Below are positions 25,817-33,612 of a DNA stretch of 64,000 bases, in pieces. Position 1 is the first letter of the stretch; each line of letters begins with the position of its first letter. Both the position numbers and the translations under genes were made by a program. Origin of the DNA: CALINF01 sp039980455 (GTDB taxonomy: Bacteria; Pseudomonadota; Gammaproteobacteria; Pseudomonadales; Halieaceae); the NCBI GenBank assembly GCA_039980455.1, contig JBDXCG010000003.1, positions 124,001 to 188,000 of the forward strand. The letters are read 5' to 3'. The notes under the pieces are model-generated. The model was not told the origin of the DNA. It saw only the letters and a program-made list of their open reading frames with translations, and made no database searches.

Positions 25817-28417
25817 ATGAAGACCGAAGAAATTCGCGAAGCGTTTCTTAAATACTATGAAAACAAGGGTCACACGCGTGTAGCGAGCAGTTCGCTGGTA
25901 CCCGCGGATGATCCCACGCTTTTGTTTGCCAATGCGGGGATGAACCAGTTTAAGGATACTTTCTTGGGTATCGAACAGCGCCCTTACAACCGGGCCACCT
26001 CAAGTCAGCGCTGTGTACGCGCCGGTGGCAAGCACAACGATCTGGAGAACGTAGGCTACACCGCGCGTCACCACACCTTTTTTGAGATGTTGGGAAACTT
26101 TAGCTTCGGCGACTACTTCAAACGTGAGGCAATCGCGTTTGCATGGGAATTTCTTACCGTGGAACTGGGGCTACCCAAAGAGCGATTGTGGGTAACCGTT
26201 CATACAACCGATGATGAAGCGGAGGATATCTGGGCCGATGAGATTGGCTTTCCGCGCGATCGCATCTCCCGTCTGGATGAAGATAACTTCTGGCAGATGG
26301 GTGATACAGGCCCCTGCGGCCCTTGCTCTGAAATTTTTTACGACCATGGCCCCGACGTGGCGGGAGGTCCTCCCGGTAGCGAAAATGACGACCTAGATCG
26401 TTATGTAGAAATCTGGAATCTGGTATTCATGCAGTACAACCGCGATCAGAGCGGCGAGATGAAACCGCTACCCAAGCCCTCTGTCGACACCGGTATGGGT
26501 CTGGAGCGCATTGCTGCCGTCATGCAGCATGTTCATAGCAACTACGAAATAGACTTGTTTGATGCATTGATTACCGCCATCGCGAAATTACTCAATGTGC
26601 ATGACAGGGAAGAAAAGTCGCTGAACGTGATTGCAGATCACATACGTTCCTGCGCGTTTTTGGTGGTAGACGGCGTGCTGCCCGGTAATGAGGGGCGTGG
26701 CTATGTACTGCGGCGCATTATTCGCAGAGCGATTCGTCACGGTAACCGGCTGGGTGCCACTGCACCTTTCTTTTATAAGTTGGTTGCGCCATTGGCGCAG
26801 CAGATGGGCGAGGCCTATCCCGAACTGGTGAAGCTGCAGCCGCAGGTAGAAAAGGCATTGCTGCACGAGGAAGAGCAGTTTGCAAAAACGCTGGACAATG
26901 GCTTGTCGATTCTCGAAGAAGCACTTAAAGACTTGCCGGATATGAAGATACCGGGCGAGCTGATTTTTAAGCTCTACGACACCTATGGCTTCCCAACGGA
27001 TCTTACCAACGATATCGCACGTGAACGTGGGTATACGCTTGATCTGGTGGGCTACGAAGAGTCCATGGCTTTGCAGCGTGCCCGTTCACAGGAAGGTGGC
27101 AGCTTCAAAGTGGACTACAACGACATTTTGGATATCGATGGCAGCACTGAATTCACTGGCTACGTTGGGCTAACTGGCGCCGGCCAGGTGACTGCACTAA
27201 TGCGCGATGGCGAGCCGGTGGAATCGCTTATGCAGGATGAGAGGGGTGTTGTGGTAATGAATCAGACACCGTTCTATGCCGAATCGGGTGGTCAGGTAGG
27301 CGATACCGGCTACCTGTGGGAGGGTGACGTAAAGTTAGAGGTCACTGATACCACGAAGGCTGGCGAGCAACACTTGCATCATGTGAAGGTGCTTGCGGGT
27401 AACGCCCGAGTGGGTGATACGTTGCAAACTGAAGTGGATGCAACGGTTAGGCAGCGCACTCGTCTTAACCACTCCGCGACTCACCTGCTGCACGCGGCAT
27501 TGCGCGACGTGCTAGGCGACCATGTCACTCAAAAGGGCTCACTCGTTGACTCGGCGCGTTTACGCTTTGATTTTTCGCATTTTGAGGCTGTTACCGGCGA
27601 AGAGATCGCGAGAATCGAGCACATTGTGAATACTCAAATTCGCGCCAACACGCCGGTCGATACTCGCGTGATGTCGATGGACGAGGCCGTGGAGGCGGGC
27701 GCGATGGCCCTGTTCGGCGAGAAGTACGGCGACGAGGTACGTGTGCTGTCTATGGGTGAACACAATTTCTCAGTTGAGCTGTGTGGTGGAACGCATGTGG
27801 ATCGCACTGGGGATATTGGTCTGATGCGAATCAGCTCCGAATCTGGCGTGGCCGCGGGCGTTCGCCGTATCGAAGCCGTTACAGGTGAGGGCGCACTGGC
27901 TGCTATTGCGTCATTGGACGAGCAACTCAGTGCTGTTTGTGCTGTGGTTAAAGGTTCTACGGACAACGTTGCCGACAAGGTATCTACGCTGCGTCAAGAA
28001 AGCCGGGACCTGGAAAAAGAAATAGCAAGGCTAAAGCAAAAGCTGGCCACTTCAGCAGGTGGTGACCTGACTGCCAGCGCGGTGGAGATTAACGGTATCA
28101 AGATACTGGCGGCAACGGTGGATGGCGCAGACGCCAAATCCCTGCGCGATACGCTGGATCAGTGCAAAAACAAACTGGGTAGTGCAGTGGTGCTCTTGGC
28201 AGCCGTTGAAGGTGACAAAATCGCGCTGGCCGCCGGTGTCACTCAGGATTTGACCTCCAAAGTGCAAGCGGGTGATCTGATGCGTGAATATGCCGGCCGT
28301 TTGGGAGGCAAGGGTGGAGGTCGTCCTGATATGGCTCAAGGCGGCGGATCAGACGTGGCGGCATTAGCTGAGGTGCTAAAGACCGTACCCGACTGGGTGG
28401 CTGCCAACGCTGGCTGA
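25817..28417 (+). CDS. alaS: Alanine-tRNA ligase
   Basis: An 866-residue class II synthetase. The ATG at 25817 gives MKTEEIREAFLKYYENKGHTRVASSSLVP, the universal AlaRS start; an earlier in-frame GTG/ATG region overlaps the HIT gene and is rejected. The aminoacylation domain (about 1-250) contains FANAGMNQFKDTFLG and the motif-3 region. The editing domain has the zinc-binding HSATHLLH and CGGTHV. The C-terminal oligomerisation/C-Ala domain ends GKGGGRPDMAQGGG. It precedes lysC and csrA, the conserved gammaproteobacterial order; recA/recX, usual upstream neighbours, are not next to it here. Confidence 0.98.
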   Translation: MKTEEIREAFLKYYENKGHTRVASSSLVPADDPTLLFANAGMNQFKDTFLGIEQRPYNRATSSQRCVRAGGKHNDLENVGYTARHHTFFEMLGNFSFGDYFKREAIAFAWEFLTVELGLPKERLWVTVHTTDDEAEDIWADEIGFPRDRISRLDEDNFWQMGDTGPCGPCSEIFYDHGPDVAGGPPGSENDDLDRYVEIWNLVFMQYNRDQSGEMKPLPKPSVDTGMGLERIAAVMQHVHSNYEIDLFDALITAIAKLLNVHDREEKSLNVIADHIRSCAFLVVDGVLPGNEGRGYVLRRIIRRAIRHGNRLGATAPFFYKLVAPLAQQMGEAYPELVKLQPQVEKALLHEEEQFAKTLDNGLSILEEALKDLPDMKIPGELIFKLYDTYGFPTDLTNDIARERGYTLDLVGYEESMALQRARSQEGGSFKVDYNDILDIDGSTEFTGYVGLTGAGQVTALMRDGEPVESLMQDERGVVVMNQTPFYAESGGQVGDTGYLWEGDVKLEVTDTTKAGEQHLHHVKVLAGNARVGDTLQTEVDATVRQRTRLNHSATHLLHAALRDVLGDHVTQKGSLVDSARLRFDFSHFEAVTGEEIARIEHIVNTQIRANTPVDTRVMSMDEAVEAGAMALFGEKYGDEVRVLSMGEHNFSVELCGGTHVDRTGDIGLMRISSESGVAAGVRRIEAVTGEGALAAIASLDEQLSAVCAVVKGSTDNVADKVSTLRQESRDLEKEIARLKQKLATSAGGDLTASAVEINGIKILAATVDGADAKSLRDTLDQCKNKLGSAVVLLAAVEGDKIALAAGVTQDLTSKVQAGDLMREYAGRLGGKGGGRPDMAQGGGSDVAALAEVLKTVPDWVAANAG

Positions 28418-28505
28418 TTCAGCTCTCTAACTTCTAAGCGGTTTAAATTTGCGCGCTGTTAGTGTTTAATAGCGGCCGTTTTTTGCTCGCACTCACAGGG
28501 TATTG

Positions 28506-29747
28506 ATGAGTCTTATAGTCCAAAAATTTGGCGGCACATCCGTTGGCACGATCGAACGGATAGAGCAGGTGGCTGATAAAGTCGCCGGCTTTCGCTCGAA
28601 TGGACATCAGCTGGTAGTGGTGGTGTCGGCAATGAGCGGCGAGACCAATCGATTGATTGATCTGGCCCAGCAAGTTCAAGATCACCCCATGCCGCGCGAG
28701 ATGGATGCGCTGGTGTCCACGGGTGAGCAGGTAACCACTGCGTTGCTGAGCATGGCGCTGAATAAGCGTGGCATAAAGGCTAAATCCTACACTGGCTCTC
28801 AGGTGCGTATCCTCACGGACGATGCCCATACCAAGGCGAGAATCCGAGAGATCGACGATGAGCGATTGCATGCCGACCTGGAGCAGGGTTACGTAATCGT
28901 GGTTGCGGGTTTTCAGGGTGTTGATGAACACGGAAACATTACGACGCTGGGACGCGGTGGTTCAGATACAACTGCTGTTGCTTTAGCCGCGGCGCTCAAA
29001 GCGCAGGAGTGCCAGATTTACACCGATGTTGATGGTGTCTATACCACCGATCCGCGGGTGGTTGATGGCGCTCGACGCTTATCAAAAATCACATTTGAAG
29101 AGATGCTGGAAATGGCCAGCATGGGCTCCAAGGTTCTGCAGATAAGAGCGGTTGAGTTTGCCGGTAAATACAATGTGCCCCTAAGAGTGTTGCACAGTTT
29201 TGAGGATGGTCCGGGTACGTTGATTACCCTGGAAGATGAGGACGACATGGAAACGCCGACAATTGCCGGTATCGCATTTAATCGCGACGAGGCCAAGCTG
29301 ACTATTCTGGGTGTGCCGGATATGCCCGGGGTAGCCCATCGAATTCTGGGGCCTATTGGTGCCGCTAACATTGAAGTCGATGTGATCGTGCAGAACGTAG
29401 CAGATGACAACACCACCGACTTTACCTTTACCGTGGGTCGCACAGACCTGGTTCGGGCAGAGGAAGTGCTTATCAGGGTGAAGAATGAGTTGCAGGCTCG
29501 TGAGGTGCGCAGCGACAACCGGATAGCCAAGGTGTCTGTAGTGGGTGTTGGAATGCGCTCACACGCGGGCGTGGCAAGCCAGATGTTTGCTGCGCTCGCC
29601 GATGTAGGCATCAACATCCAGATGATCACTACGTCAGAGATCAAAATATCGGTGATTATCGAGGAGAAGTTCCTCGAACTGGCGGTTCGATCCCTGCACT
29701 CCTCGTTTGAACTGGATAAGGAACCTACCGACGAATCTGTTGCCTAA
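28506..29747 (+). CDS. lysC: Aspartate kinase
   Basis: A 413-residue monofunctional aspartokinase. The N-terminal LIVQKFGGTSVGTIERI is the nucleotide-binding Lys-Phe-Gly-Gly motif. GRGGSDTTAVALAAAL and TDVDGVYTTDPRVV are further kinase hallmarks. Two ACT domains follow (from about residue 265: IAFNRDEAKLTILGVPDMPGVAHRIL, then SVVGVGMRSHAGVASQMF), so it should be feedback-regulated, typically by lysine and/or threonine. It phosphorylates aspartate at the head of Lys, Met, Thr and diaminopimelate synthesis. The ATG at 28506 is preferred over the TTG at 28503. It lies between alaS and csrA as in relatives. Confidence 0.97.
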   Translation: MSLIVQKFGGTSVGTIERIEQVADKVAGFRSNGHQLVVVVSAMSGETNRLIDLAQQVQDHPMPREMDALVSTGEQVTTALLSMALNKRGIKAKSYTGSQVRILTDDAHTKARIREIDDERLHADLEQGYVIVVAGFQGVDEHGNITTLGRGGSDTTAVALAAALKAQECQIYTDVDGVYTTDPRVVDGARRLSKITFEEMLEMASMGSKVLQIRAVEFAGKYNVPLRVLHSFEDGPGTLITLEDEDDMETPTIAGIAFNRDEAKLTILGVPDMPGVAHRILGPIGAANIEVDVIVQNVADDNTTDFTFTVGRTDLVRAEEVLIRVKNELQAREVRSDNRIAKVSVVGVGMRSHAGVASQMFAALADVGINIQMITTSEIKISVIIEEKFLELAVRSLHSSFELDKEPTDESVA

Positions 29748-29767
29748 CGCTACACGCTGTCATTTAG

Positions 29768-29784
29768 CATGGGTTGGACCCATG
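29768..29784 (+). other. Hairpin in lysC-csrA spacer
   Basis: CATGGGT and ACCCATG form a perfect 7-bp stem around TGG, 20 bp after the lysC stop. No U-tract follows, so it is at best a weak terminator or an mRNA-stabilising structure. Confidence 0.4.
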
Positions 29785-29903
29785 TTCTGCGGCGTGCGTT
29801 GCTAGTTGGCGTTTTCGGAAATTTGCGCTAAAACTAAGGTATGGCATTGGTTAAGTGTGTGACGTAGGTGCTAGTTAGCCCTCGACACCTACCAATACCC
29901 TCT

Positions 29904-29940
29904 GGCGAAGGATTTCGCCGGACGTAAAGGAGTTAAGGAT
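29904..29940 (+). promoter_or_regulatory. CsrA-binding leader of csrA (four GGA motifs)
   Basis: Four GGA triplets occur in the last 33 nt of the leader: 29910-29912, 29920-29922, 29929-29931 and 29937-29939. The first is in the loop of a perfect hairpin, GGCGAA-GGAT-TTCGCC (29904-29919), the structure CsrA prefers. The third is the Shine-Dalgarno AAGGAG itself, and the fourth lies between it and the ATG at 29943. By analogy with E. coli csrA this predicts translational autorepression. Confidence 0.7.
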
Positions 29941-29942
29941 AT

Positions 29943-30143
29943 ATGCTCATTCTTACACGCCGAGTTGGCGAAACCCTGATGGTAGGTGATGAAATCACCG
30001 TGACTGTATTGGGTGTTAAAGGCAATCAGGTGCGGATCGGTGTTAATGCGCCGCGCGATGTGGCCGTGCACCGTGAAGAGATCTACAACCGAATTCAGGA
30101 TGGAGATCAGGCGCCATCAAAGTCTGAGCAAGACGACGGATAA
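29943..30143 (+). CDS. csrA: Carbon storage regulator CsrA
   Basis: A 66-residue RNA-binding regulator. MLILTRRVGETLMVGDEITVTVLGVKGNQVRIGVNAP and VAVHREEIYNRIQ match CsrA/RsmA throughout. The RNA-contact residues on strand 1 (Leu4, Arg6, Arg7) and strand 5 (Val42 region and Arg44 in VHREE) are present. The dimer binds GGA motifs in mRNA leaders to control carbon metabolism, motility and surface behaviour. The leader carries its own GGA sites. The gene is followed by tRNA-Ser(GCT), an order shared with E. coli and Pseudomonas. Confidence 0.98.
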   Translation: MLILTRRVGETLMVGDEITVTVLGVKGNQVRIGVNAPRDVAVHREEIYNRIQDGDQAPSKSEQDDG

Positions 30144-30170
30144 TCTCACCAGATACCTTCCCCTAACGCT

Positions 30171-30197
30171 TTGAATTTCCGATGATTGTGGTATTAT
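30171..30197 (+). promoter_or_regulatory. Promoter of tRNA-Ser
   Basis: TTGAAT (30171-30176) and TATTAT (30192-30197) are separated by 15 bp, a little short. A GC-rich CTCGCGCC discriminator follows, typical of stringently controlled stable-RNA promoters. The mature tRNA starts 44 bp after the -10. Confidence 0.55.
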
Positions 30198-30240
30198 CTC
30201 GCGCCTGTGAAAAGGGCGATTTTGGCGTCTGACACAACAC

Positions 30241-30331
30241 GGAGAGGTGGCCGAGTGGCTGAAGGCGCGCCCCTGCTAAGGGCGTATACGTTAATAGCGT
30301 ATCGAGGGTTCGAATCCCTCTCTCTCCGCCA
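30241..30331 (+). tRNA. tRNA-Ser(GCT)
   Basis: A class II tRNA of 91 nt including encoded CCA. The acceptor GGAGAGG pairs with TCTCTCC (one G-U), the discriminator is G, the anticodon loop CTGCTAA holds GCT at 30275-30277, there is a long variable arm, and the T arm is GAGGG-TTCGAAT-CCCTC. It decodes AGC/AGU. It lies directly after csrA, as serV does in E. coli. Confidence 0.98.
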
Positions 30332-30375
30332 TAAACCAAAAAGGGCTGCCCAAAGGGCGGCCCTTTTTGGTTTAT
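30332..30375 (+). terminator. Terminator of tRNA-Ser
   Basis: A stem of about 20 bp with a 3-nt loop (AAA, 30352-30354) starts immediately after the CCA end. The arms run 30332-30351 and 30355-30374, with one G-U pair. The 3' arm contains TTTTTGGTTT, so the U-rich strand is part of the stem, a common design after stable RNA genes. Confidence 0.85.
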
Positions 30376-30411
30376 AGAGGTGAGTGAGATTTGGATGAGA
30401 ACCCCGTTCGA

Positions 30412-30495
30412 CAAACTCTCCTACAAGGAGAGTTTGAAACGAGGCGCATAGCGCCGAAGCCCCGAAGGGGTCACAGCAGCCCTTAGGCTGCAGTG
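30412..30495 (+). repeat. Cluster of four tandem hairpins downstream of tRNA-Ser
   Basis: Four consecutive perfect hairpins occupy 84 nt: 10-bp CAAACTCTCC/GGAGAGTTTG with loop TACAA (30412-30436); 5-bp GGCGC/GCGCC with loop ATA (30443-30455); 4-bp CCCC/GGGG with loop GAA (30460-30470); and 6-bp GCAGCC/GGCTGC with loop CTTA (30476-30491), extended by CAC/GTG across an A-A mismatch to 30495. No open frame that looks like protein covers it. It could be a small structured RNA, a processed 3' trailer or a member of a dispersed repeat family. Confidence 0.6.
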
Positions 30496-30741
30496 ATTCA
30501 TCTCTCCCTCTCTCTGCCACCTAATAACTAGTTAAATCAGTAGCTTACCGTTTCAGGGCCCTTCGAACACCCCTCTTTATCATCTGTGCGTCACCCGCAC
30601 GCAGCCCTGGTACCTTGGTTGTCTGAATCTTTAGAAGGGAATTTCTTTATTGGCTTGGGCATCGAGGGTTTCGTATGTACTCTGTAGCTTCTAACCTTAG
30701 TTTGAGGATATCTGACCAGTGAATGTAGAGCGAGATTGCAG
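30496..30741. other. Intergenic region before the ABC transporter operon
   Basis: After a CT-rich stretch (CTCTCCCTCTCTC near 30500) nothing gene-like is seen up to the first ATPase gene at 30742. No clear -10/-35 pair or known operator was recognised, although the promoter of the six-gene transporter operon should lie here. Confidence 0.4.
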
Positions 30742-31701
30742 ATGCTTGAAGTGAGCAATATTTGCCTGCGATCGTCAGATTCAGTGCCCTTCACCCATAC
30801 CTTTGCCGCTGGCGAAATTTCAGTAGTGCTCGGCGCCAATCAGTCCGGCAAAACAGACTTGTGCCGCTTGGTCGCTGGATTGAACACGCGAGCCAGTGGA
30901 AATGTCTGTTTGGCGGGCTCCAGTCTTGATCGAGTTAGCCCCCGGCGTCGACCGGTGAGTATGGTTTATCAGGCCTTTGTTAACTATCCGAATTTGACGG
31001 TCTTTGACAACATAGCGTCGCCCATGCGGGCACGAAAGCAATCTTCGCAAACCATTATTCAAGCGGTTAACGATCTCGCCGAAAAGTTACGCATCAGTGA
31101 ACTGTTGGAACGCTTCCCCCACGAACTTTCAGGTGGGCAGCAACAACGTGTCGCCATAGCGCGATCTTTAGCTAAGCAAGCGCAAGTGTTGTTGATGGAT
31201 GAGCCTTTGGTCAATTTAGATTTCAAACTACGTGAGGCGCTCGAAATTGAACTCAGAGATCTATTGCGTGCTACCAACACTGTAGTGATTTACACCAGCA
31301 GCGATCCTCGCGACGCTTTCAATCTCGGAGACCAATTGTTGCTGCTGGCCGATGGTGAGAAGGTTCAAACTGGCACCCCGTTGGAGGTGTATCAAAAACC
31401 TAGCTCGATGGTTGCGATGGAGTTGCTTGCTGATCCGGGCATTAATCGATTCAGCCGTGATGGCACCTCCTGCGCCTTGCGTCCTGAGCACATTGGCGTG
31501 CACGATGGAAAAGCTACACCAGCGGGACTGATGAGCTTCGATATGGTGGTAACGGCCTATGAAACTAACGGTGACGAATCGTTTGTCCACGGCCAGGTCG
31601 AGGCCCAGGAGTGGGTAATGAGGAGCCGCGGCATGCTGCCGGTACATGCTGGCCAGCGGTTGACTCTGGCTGCGGCCTCGCAAGATGTTGTGCACTTCTA
31701 A
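30742..31701 (+). CDS. glpS: Glycerol-type ABC importer, ATPase 1 (GlpS-like)
   Basis: A 319-residue MalK/UgpC-type ATPase. Walker A is GANQSGKT, the Q-loop VYQAFVNYP, the signature LSGGQQQRVAIARSL, Walker B VLLMDEP and the D-loop NLD. The H-loop, normally His, reads YTSSD, so the switch histidine is missing. A C-terminal TOBE-like segment follows (CALRPEHIGVHDG). The ATG at 30742 is preferred over the TTG at 30736. The product is the first of six genes arranged ATPase-ATPase-permease-permease-DUF2160-binding protein, the composition of the rhizobial GlpSTPQV glycerol transporter. Its stop overlaps the next ATG by one base. Confidence 0.85.
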   Translation: MLEVSNICLRSSDSVPFTHTFAAGEISVVLGANQSGKTDLCRLVAGLNTRASGNVCLAGSSLDRVSPRRRPVSMVYQAFVNYPNLTVFDNIASPMRARKQSSQTIIQAVNDLAEKLRISELLERFPHELSGGQQQRVAIARSLAKQAQVLLMDEPLVNLDFKLREALEIELRDLLRATNTVVIYTSSDPRDAFNLGDQLLLLADGEKVQTGTPLEVYQKPSSMVAMELLADPGINRFSRDGTSCALRPEHIGVHDGKATPAGLMSFDMVVTAYETNGDESFVHGQVEAQEWVMRSRGMLPVHAGQRLTLAAASQDVVHF

Positions 31702-32753
31702 TGGCAGGAATTAGCCTAGATAACCTCAGTTTCAAATACCCTGGCGCGCAGGATGCGACGCTTTCTAAGTTGAACCTGAATATTGCCGATGGAGAAGCTC
31801 ACGCGTTGTTAGGCGCGAGCGGTGCCGGTAAAACTACTTTGCTTAATATTCTCTCGGGCCTGCTGAGGCCTACCGGTGGCGTATTGCGTTTTGATGATCT
31901 GGACGTCTCCAACCAGCAGGGGCGCGAGCGGAATGTGGCTCAGGTGTTTCAGTTTCCAGTGCTCTATGAATCTCTTACTGTTGCCGAGAATCTCGCCTTT
32001 CCGCTCAAAACAAAGAAATTACAATCTAATGTGATCAGTCAAAGGTTGGACTACATCTGCAGCGAACTTGAGCTTGATGAGCTGCGTTCGGTAAAGCCAG
32101 CCAAATTGTCGCTTTTCCAAAAGCAGTTAGTCGCCGTGGGCAAAGCGCTTGTTCGCCCTGACGTGTCTCTGGTTCTACTGGATGAGCCGCTAACGGCAGT
32201 AGAGCCTCGTGTTAAATGGCGGCTGCGGCAAACTTTACGCCGAGTGCAGGCTGATCTTAAGGTCACGATGATTTATGTGACTCACGATCAAACGGAAGCG
32301 CTGACATTCGCAGACCGTGTGTCTGTGTTAACGGCTGGCGGAATATTGCAGACGGGTACACCAGAAGAAGTGTACGCCTCGCCAGAACATGAGTTTGTTG
32401 GCCACTTTGTTGGCAGTCCAGGAATGAACTTTCTACCCGCGAATGCGTTGGGGGTAGCTGATGTTGAGCGAGTGGGCTTCCGTCCCGAATGGGCCACCCT
32501 GACGGGTAATCAGTCAAGTAGTACGCCAAAACGTGGCCATCTCCATGGCTCAGTCTTACGCATTCGAGTGCAAGGGGCGAAAGCCGGGAGGCCCTTCGGG
32601 TTAGTGACGATGGCTACGAGCCAGGGAGAAATTGCAATCCGTGGCTACATTCCTGATACGTCGATTACAGCGGGTGACTCGCTTGGCGTATGTGTGCATC
32701 GCTGTATCGGTTACACCAATGAACTGAAGGTGAGTGACGTTGAGTTCCTTTAA
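31701..32753 (+). CDS. glpT: Glycerol-type ABC importer, ATPase 2 (GlpT-like)
   Basis: A 350-residue ATPase starting MAGISLDNLSFKYPG at the ATG in the TAATG overlap with glpS. Walker A GASGAGKT, Q-loop VFQFPVLY, Walker B LVLLDEP and H-loop YVTHDQTEAL are intact. The signature is LSLFQKQLVAVGKAL instead of LSGGQ, and the D-loop is TAVE. A C-terminal TOBE-type domain is present (VGFRPEWATL). In a heterodimer its ATP site would use the perfect LSGGQ of ATPase 1, while the other site would combine two defects. The symbol refers to the ABC ATPase of the GlpSTPQV system, not to the glycerol-3-phosphate antiporter GlpT. Confidence 0.85.
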   Translation: MAGISLDNLSFKYPGAQDATLSKLNLNIADGEAHALLGASGAGKTTLLNILSGLLRPTGGVLRFDDLDVSNQQGRERNVAQVFQFPVLYESLTVAENLAFPLKTKKLQSNVISQRLDYICSELELDELRSVKPAKLSLFQKQLVAVGKALVRPDVSLVLLDEPLTAVEPRVKWRLRQTLRRVQADLKVTMIYVTHDQTEALTFADRVSVLTAGGILQTGTPEEVYASPEHEFVGHFVGSPGMNFLPANALGVADVERVGFRPEWATLTGNQSSSTPKRGHLHGSVLRIRVQGAKAGRPFGLVTMATSQGEIAIRGYIPDTSITAGDSLGVCVHRCIGYTNELKVSDVEFL

Positions 32754-33606
32754 ACCGCAGAATAATCGAGCGTGGATTGGTGTACTGCCGGTTCTTTTAG
32801 TTGTTGCATTCAGCGCTGTGGTGCCGCTGATGACCGTGGTGAACTATTCAGTTCAGGACATTCTTGATTTCAATACCCGGTTTTTTGTCGGCTTTGAGTG
32901 GTATCAAGAAACCTTGAATGACCAGCGCTTTATTGATGCCTTTGTCCGTCAAGTAGGTTTCAGCTTGACCATACTGGTAGTGGAGTTGCCTTTAGGGATT
33001 GCTGTGGCCAAAGGCATCCCTAAAGAAAGCCGCTTTACCCCAATAATTCTGATTCTCTTGGCTCTACCCCTACTAATACCCTGGAATGTGGTTGGTACCA
33101 TCTGGCAAATCTTTGCGAGGCCGGACATCGGCTTGTTGGGCGTTGCCATAAACGCTTTGGGTATTTCTTATAATTATACAGTGGAGCCGCTGCATGCCTG
33201 GCTAACGCTGGTTGCTATGGACGTGTGGCACTGGACGTCTTTGATCGCTTTGTTGTCATTTGCGGGCTTAACCGCAATCCCGAAACCGTTCTATCAGGCT
33301 GCCGAACTGGATTGCGCTAATCGATGGCAGGTGTTTCGCCACGTTGAATTGCCGCGATTACGTGGCGTACTGATCATTGGTGTGCTCTTGCGCTTGATGG
33401 ACAGCTTTATGATTTATACAGAGCCCTTTGTGTTGACCGGGGGAGGGCCGGGCAACTCCACGACGATGCTCAGTCAGCATCTGGCGACGATGGCAGTGGG
33501 CCAGTTTGATTTGGGGCCAGCCGCAGCATTCTCGGTTATCTACTTCTTGTTCATTTTGCTGTTCTGCTGGCTATTTTATACCAGCGTGGTGCGCACAGAT
33601 GATTAG
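32734..33606 (+). CDS. glpP: Glycerol-type ABC importer, permease 1 (GlpP-like)
   Basis: A MalF/UgpA-type inner-membrane permease of 290 residues if GTG 32734 is used, or 288 from TTG 32740, which is better spaced from AAGGTGAG. It overlaps the end of glpT by about 20 bp, implying coupled translation. Six hydrophobic segments are visible, starting IGVLPVLLVVAFSAVVPLMTVV. The EAA loop that docks on the ATPases is AAELDCANRWQVFRHVELPRLRGV. YTEPFVLTGGGPGNSTTML is the usual periplasmic-loop sequence of this permease class. Confidence 0.88.
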   Translation: MTLSSFKPQNNRAWIGVLPVLLVVAFSAVVPLMTVVNYSVQDILDFNTRFFVGFEWYQETLNDQRFIDAFVRQVGFSLTILVVELPLGIAVAKGIPKESRFTPIILILLALPLLIPWNVVGTIWQIFARPDIGLLGVAINALGISYNYTVEPLHAWLTLVAMDVWHWTSLIALLSFAGLTAIPKPFYQAAELDCANRWQVFRHVELPRLRGVLIIGVLLRLMDSFMIYTEPFVLTGGGPGNSTTMLSQHLATMAVGQFDLGPAAAFSVIYFLFILLFCWLFYTSVVRTDD

Positions 33607-33612
33607 TGAGCA

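Noticed and set aside
29768..29784. lysC terminator
   Set aside because: The 7-bp hairpin lacks a T-tract; kept only as a structural feature.
30163..30520. Minus-strand open frames over tRNA-Ser (e.g. reading RERDSNPRYAINVYALSRGAPSATRPP)
   Set aside because: These are the familiar spurious translations antisense to a serine tRNA and its flanks; the tRNA and hairpins explain the sequence.
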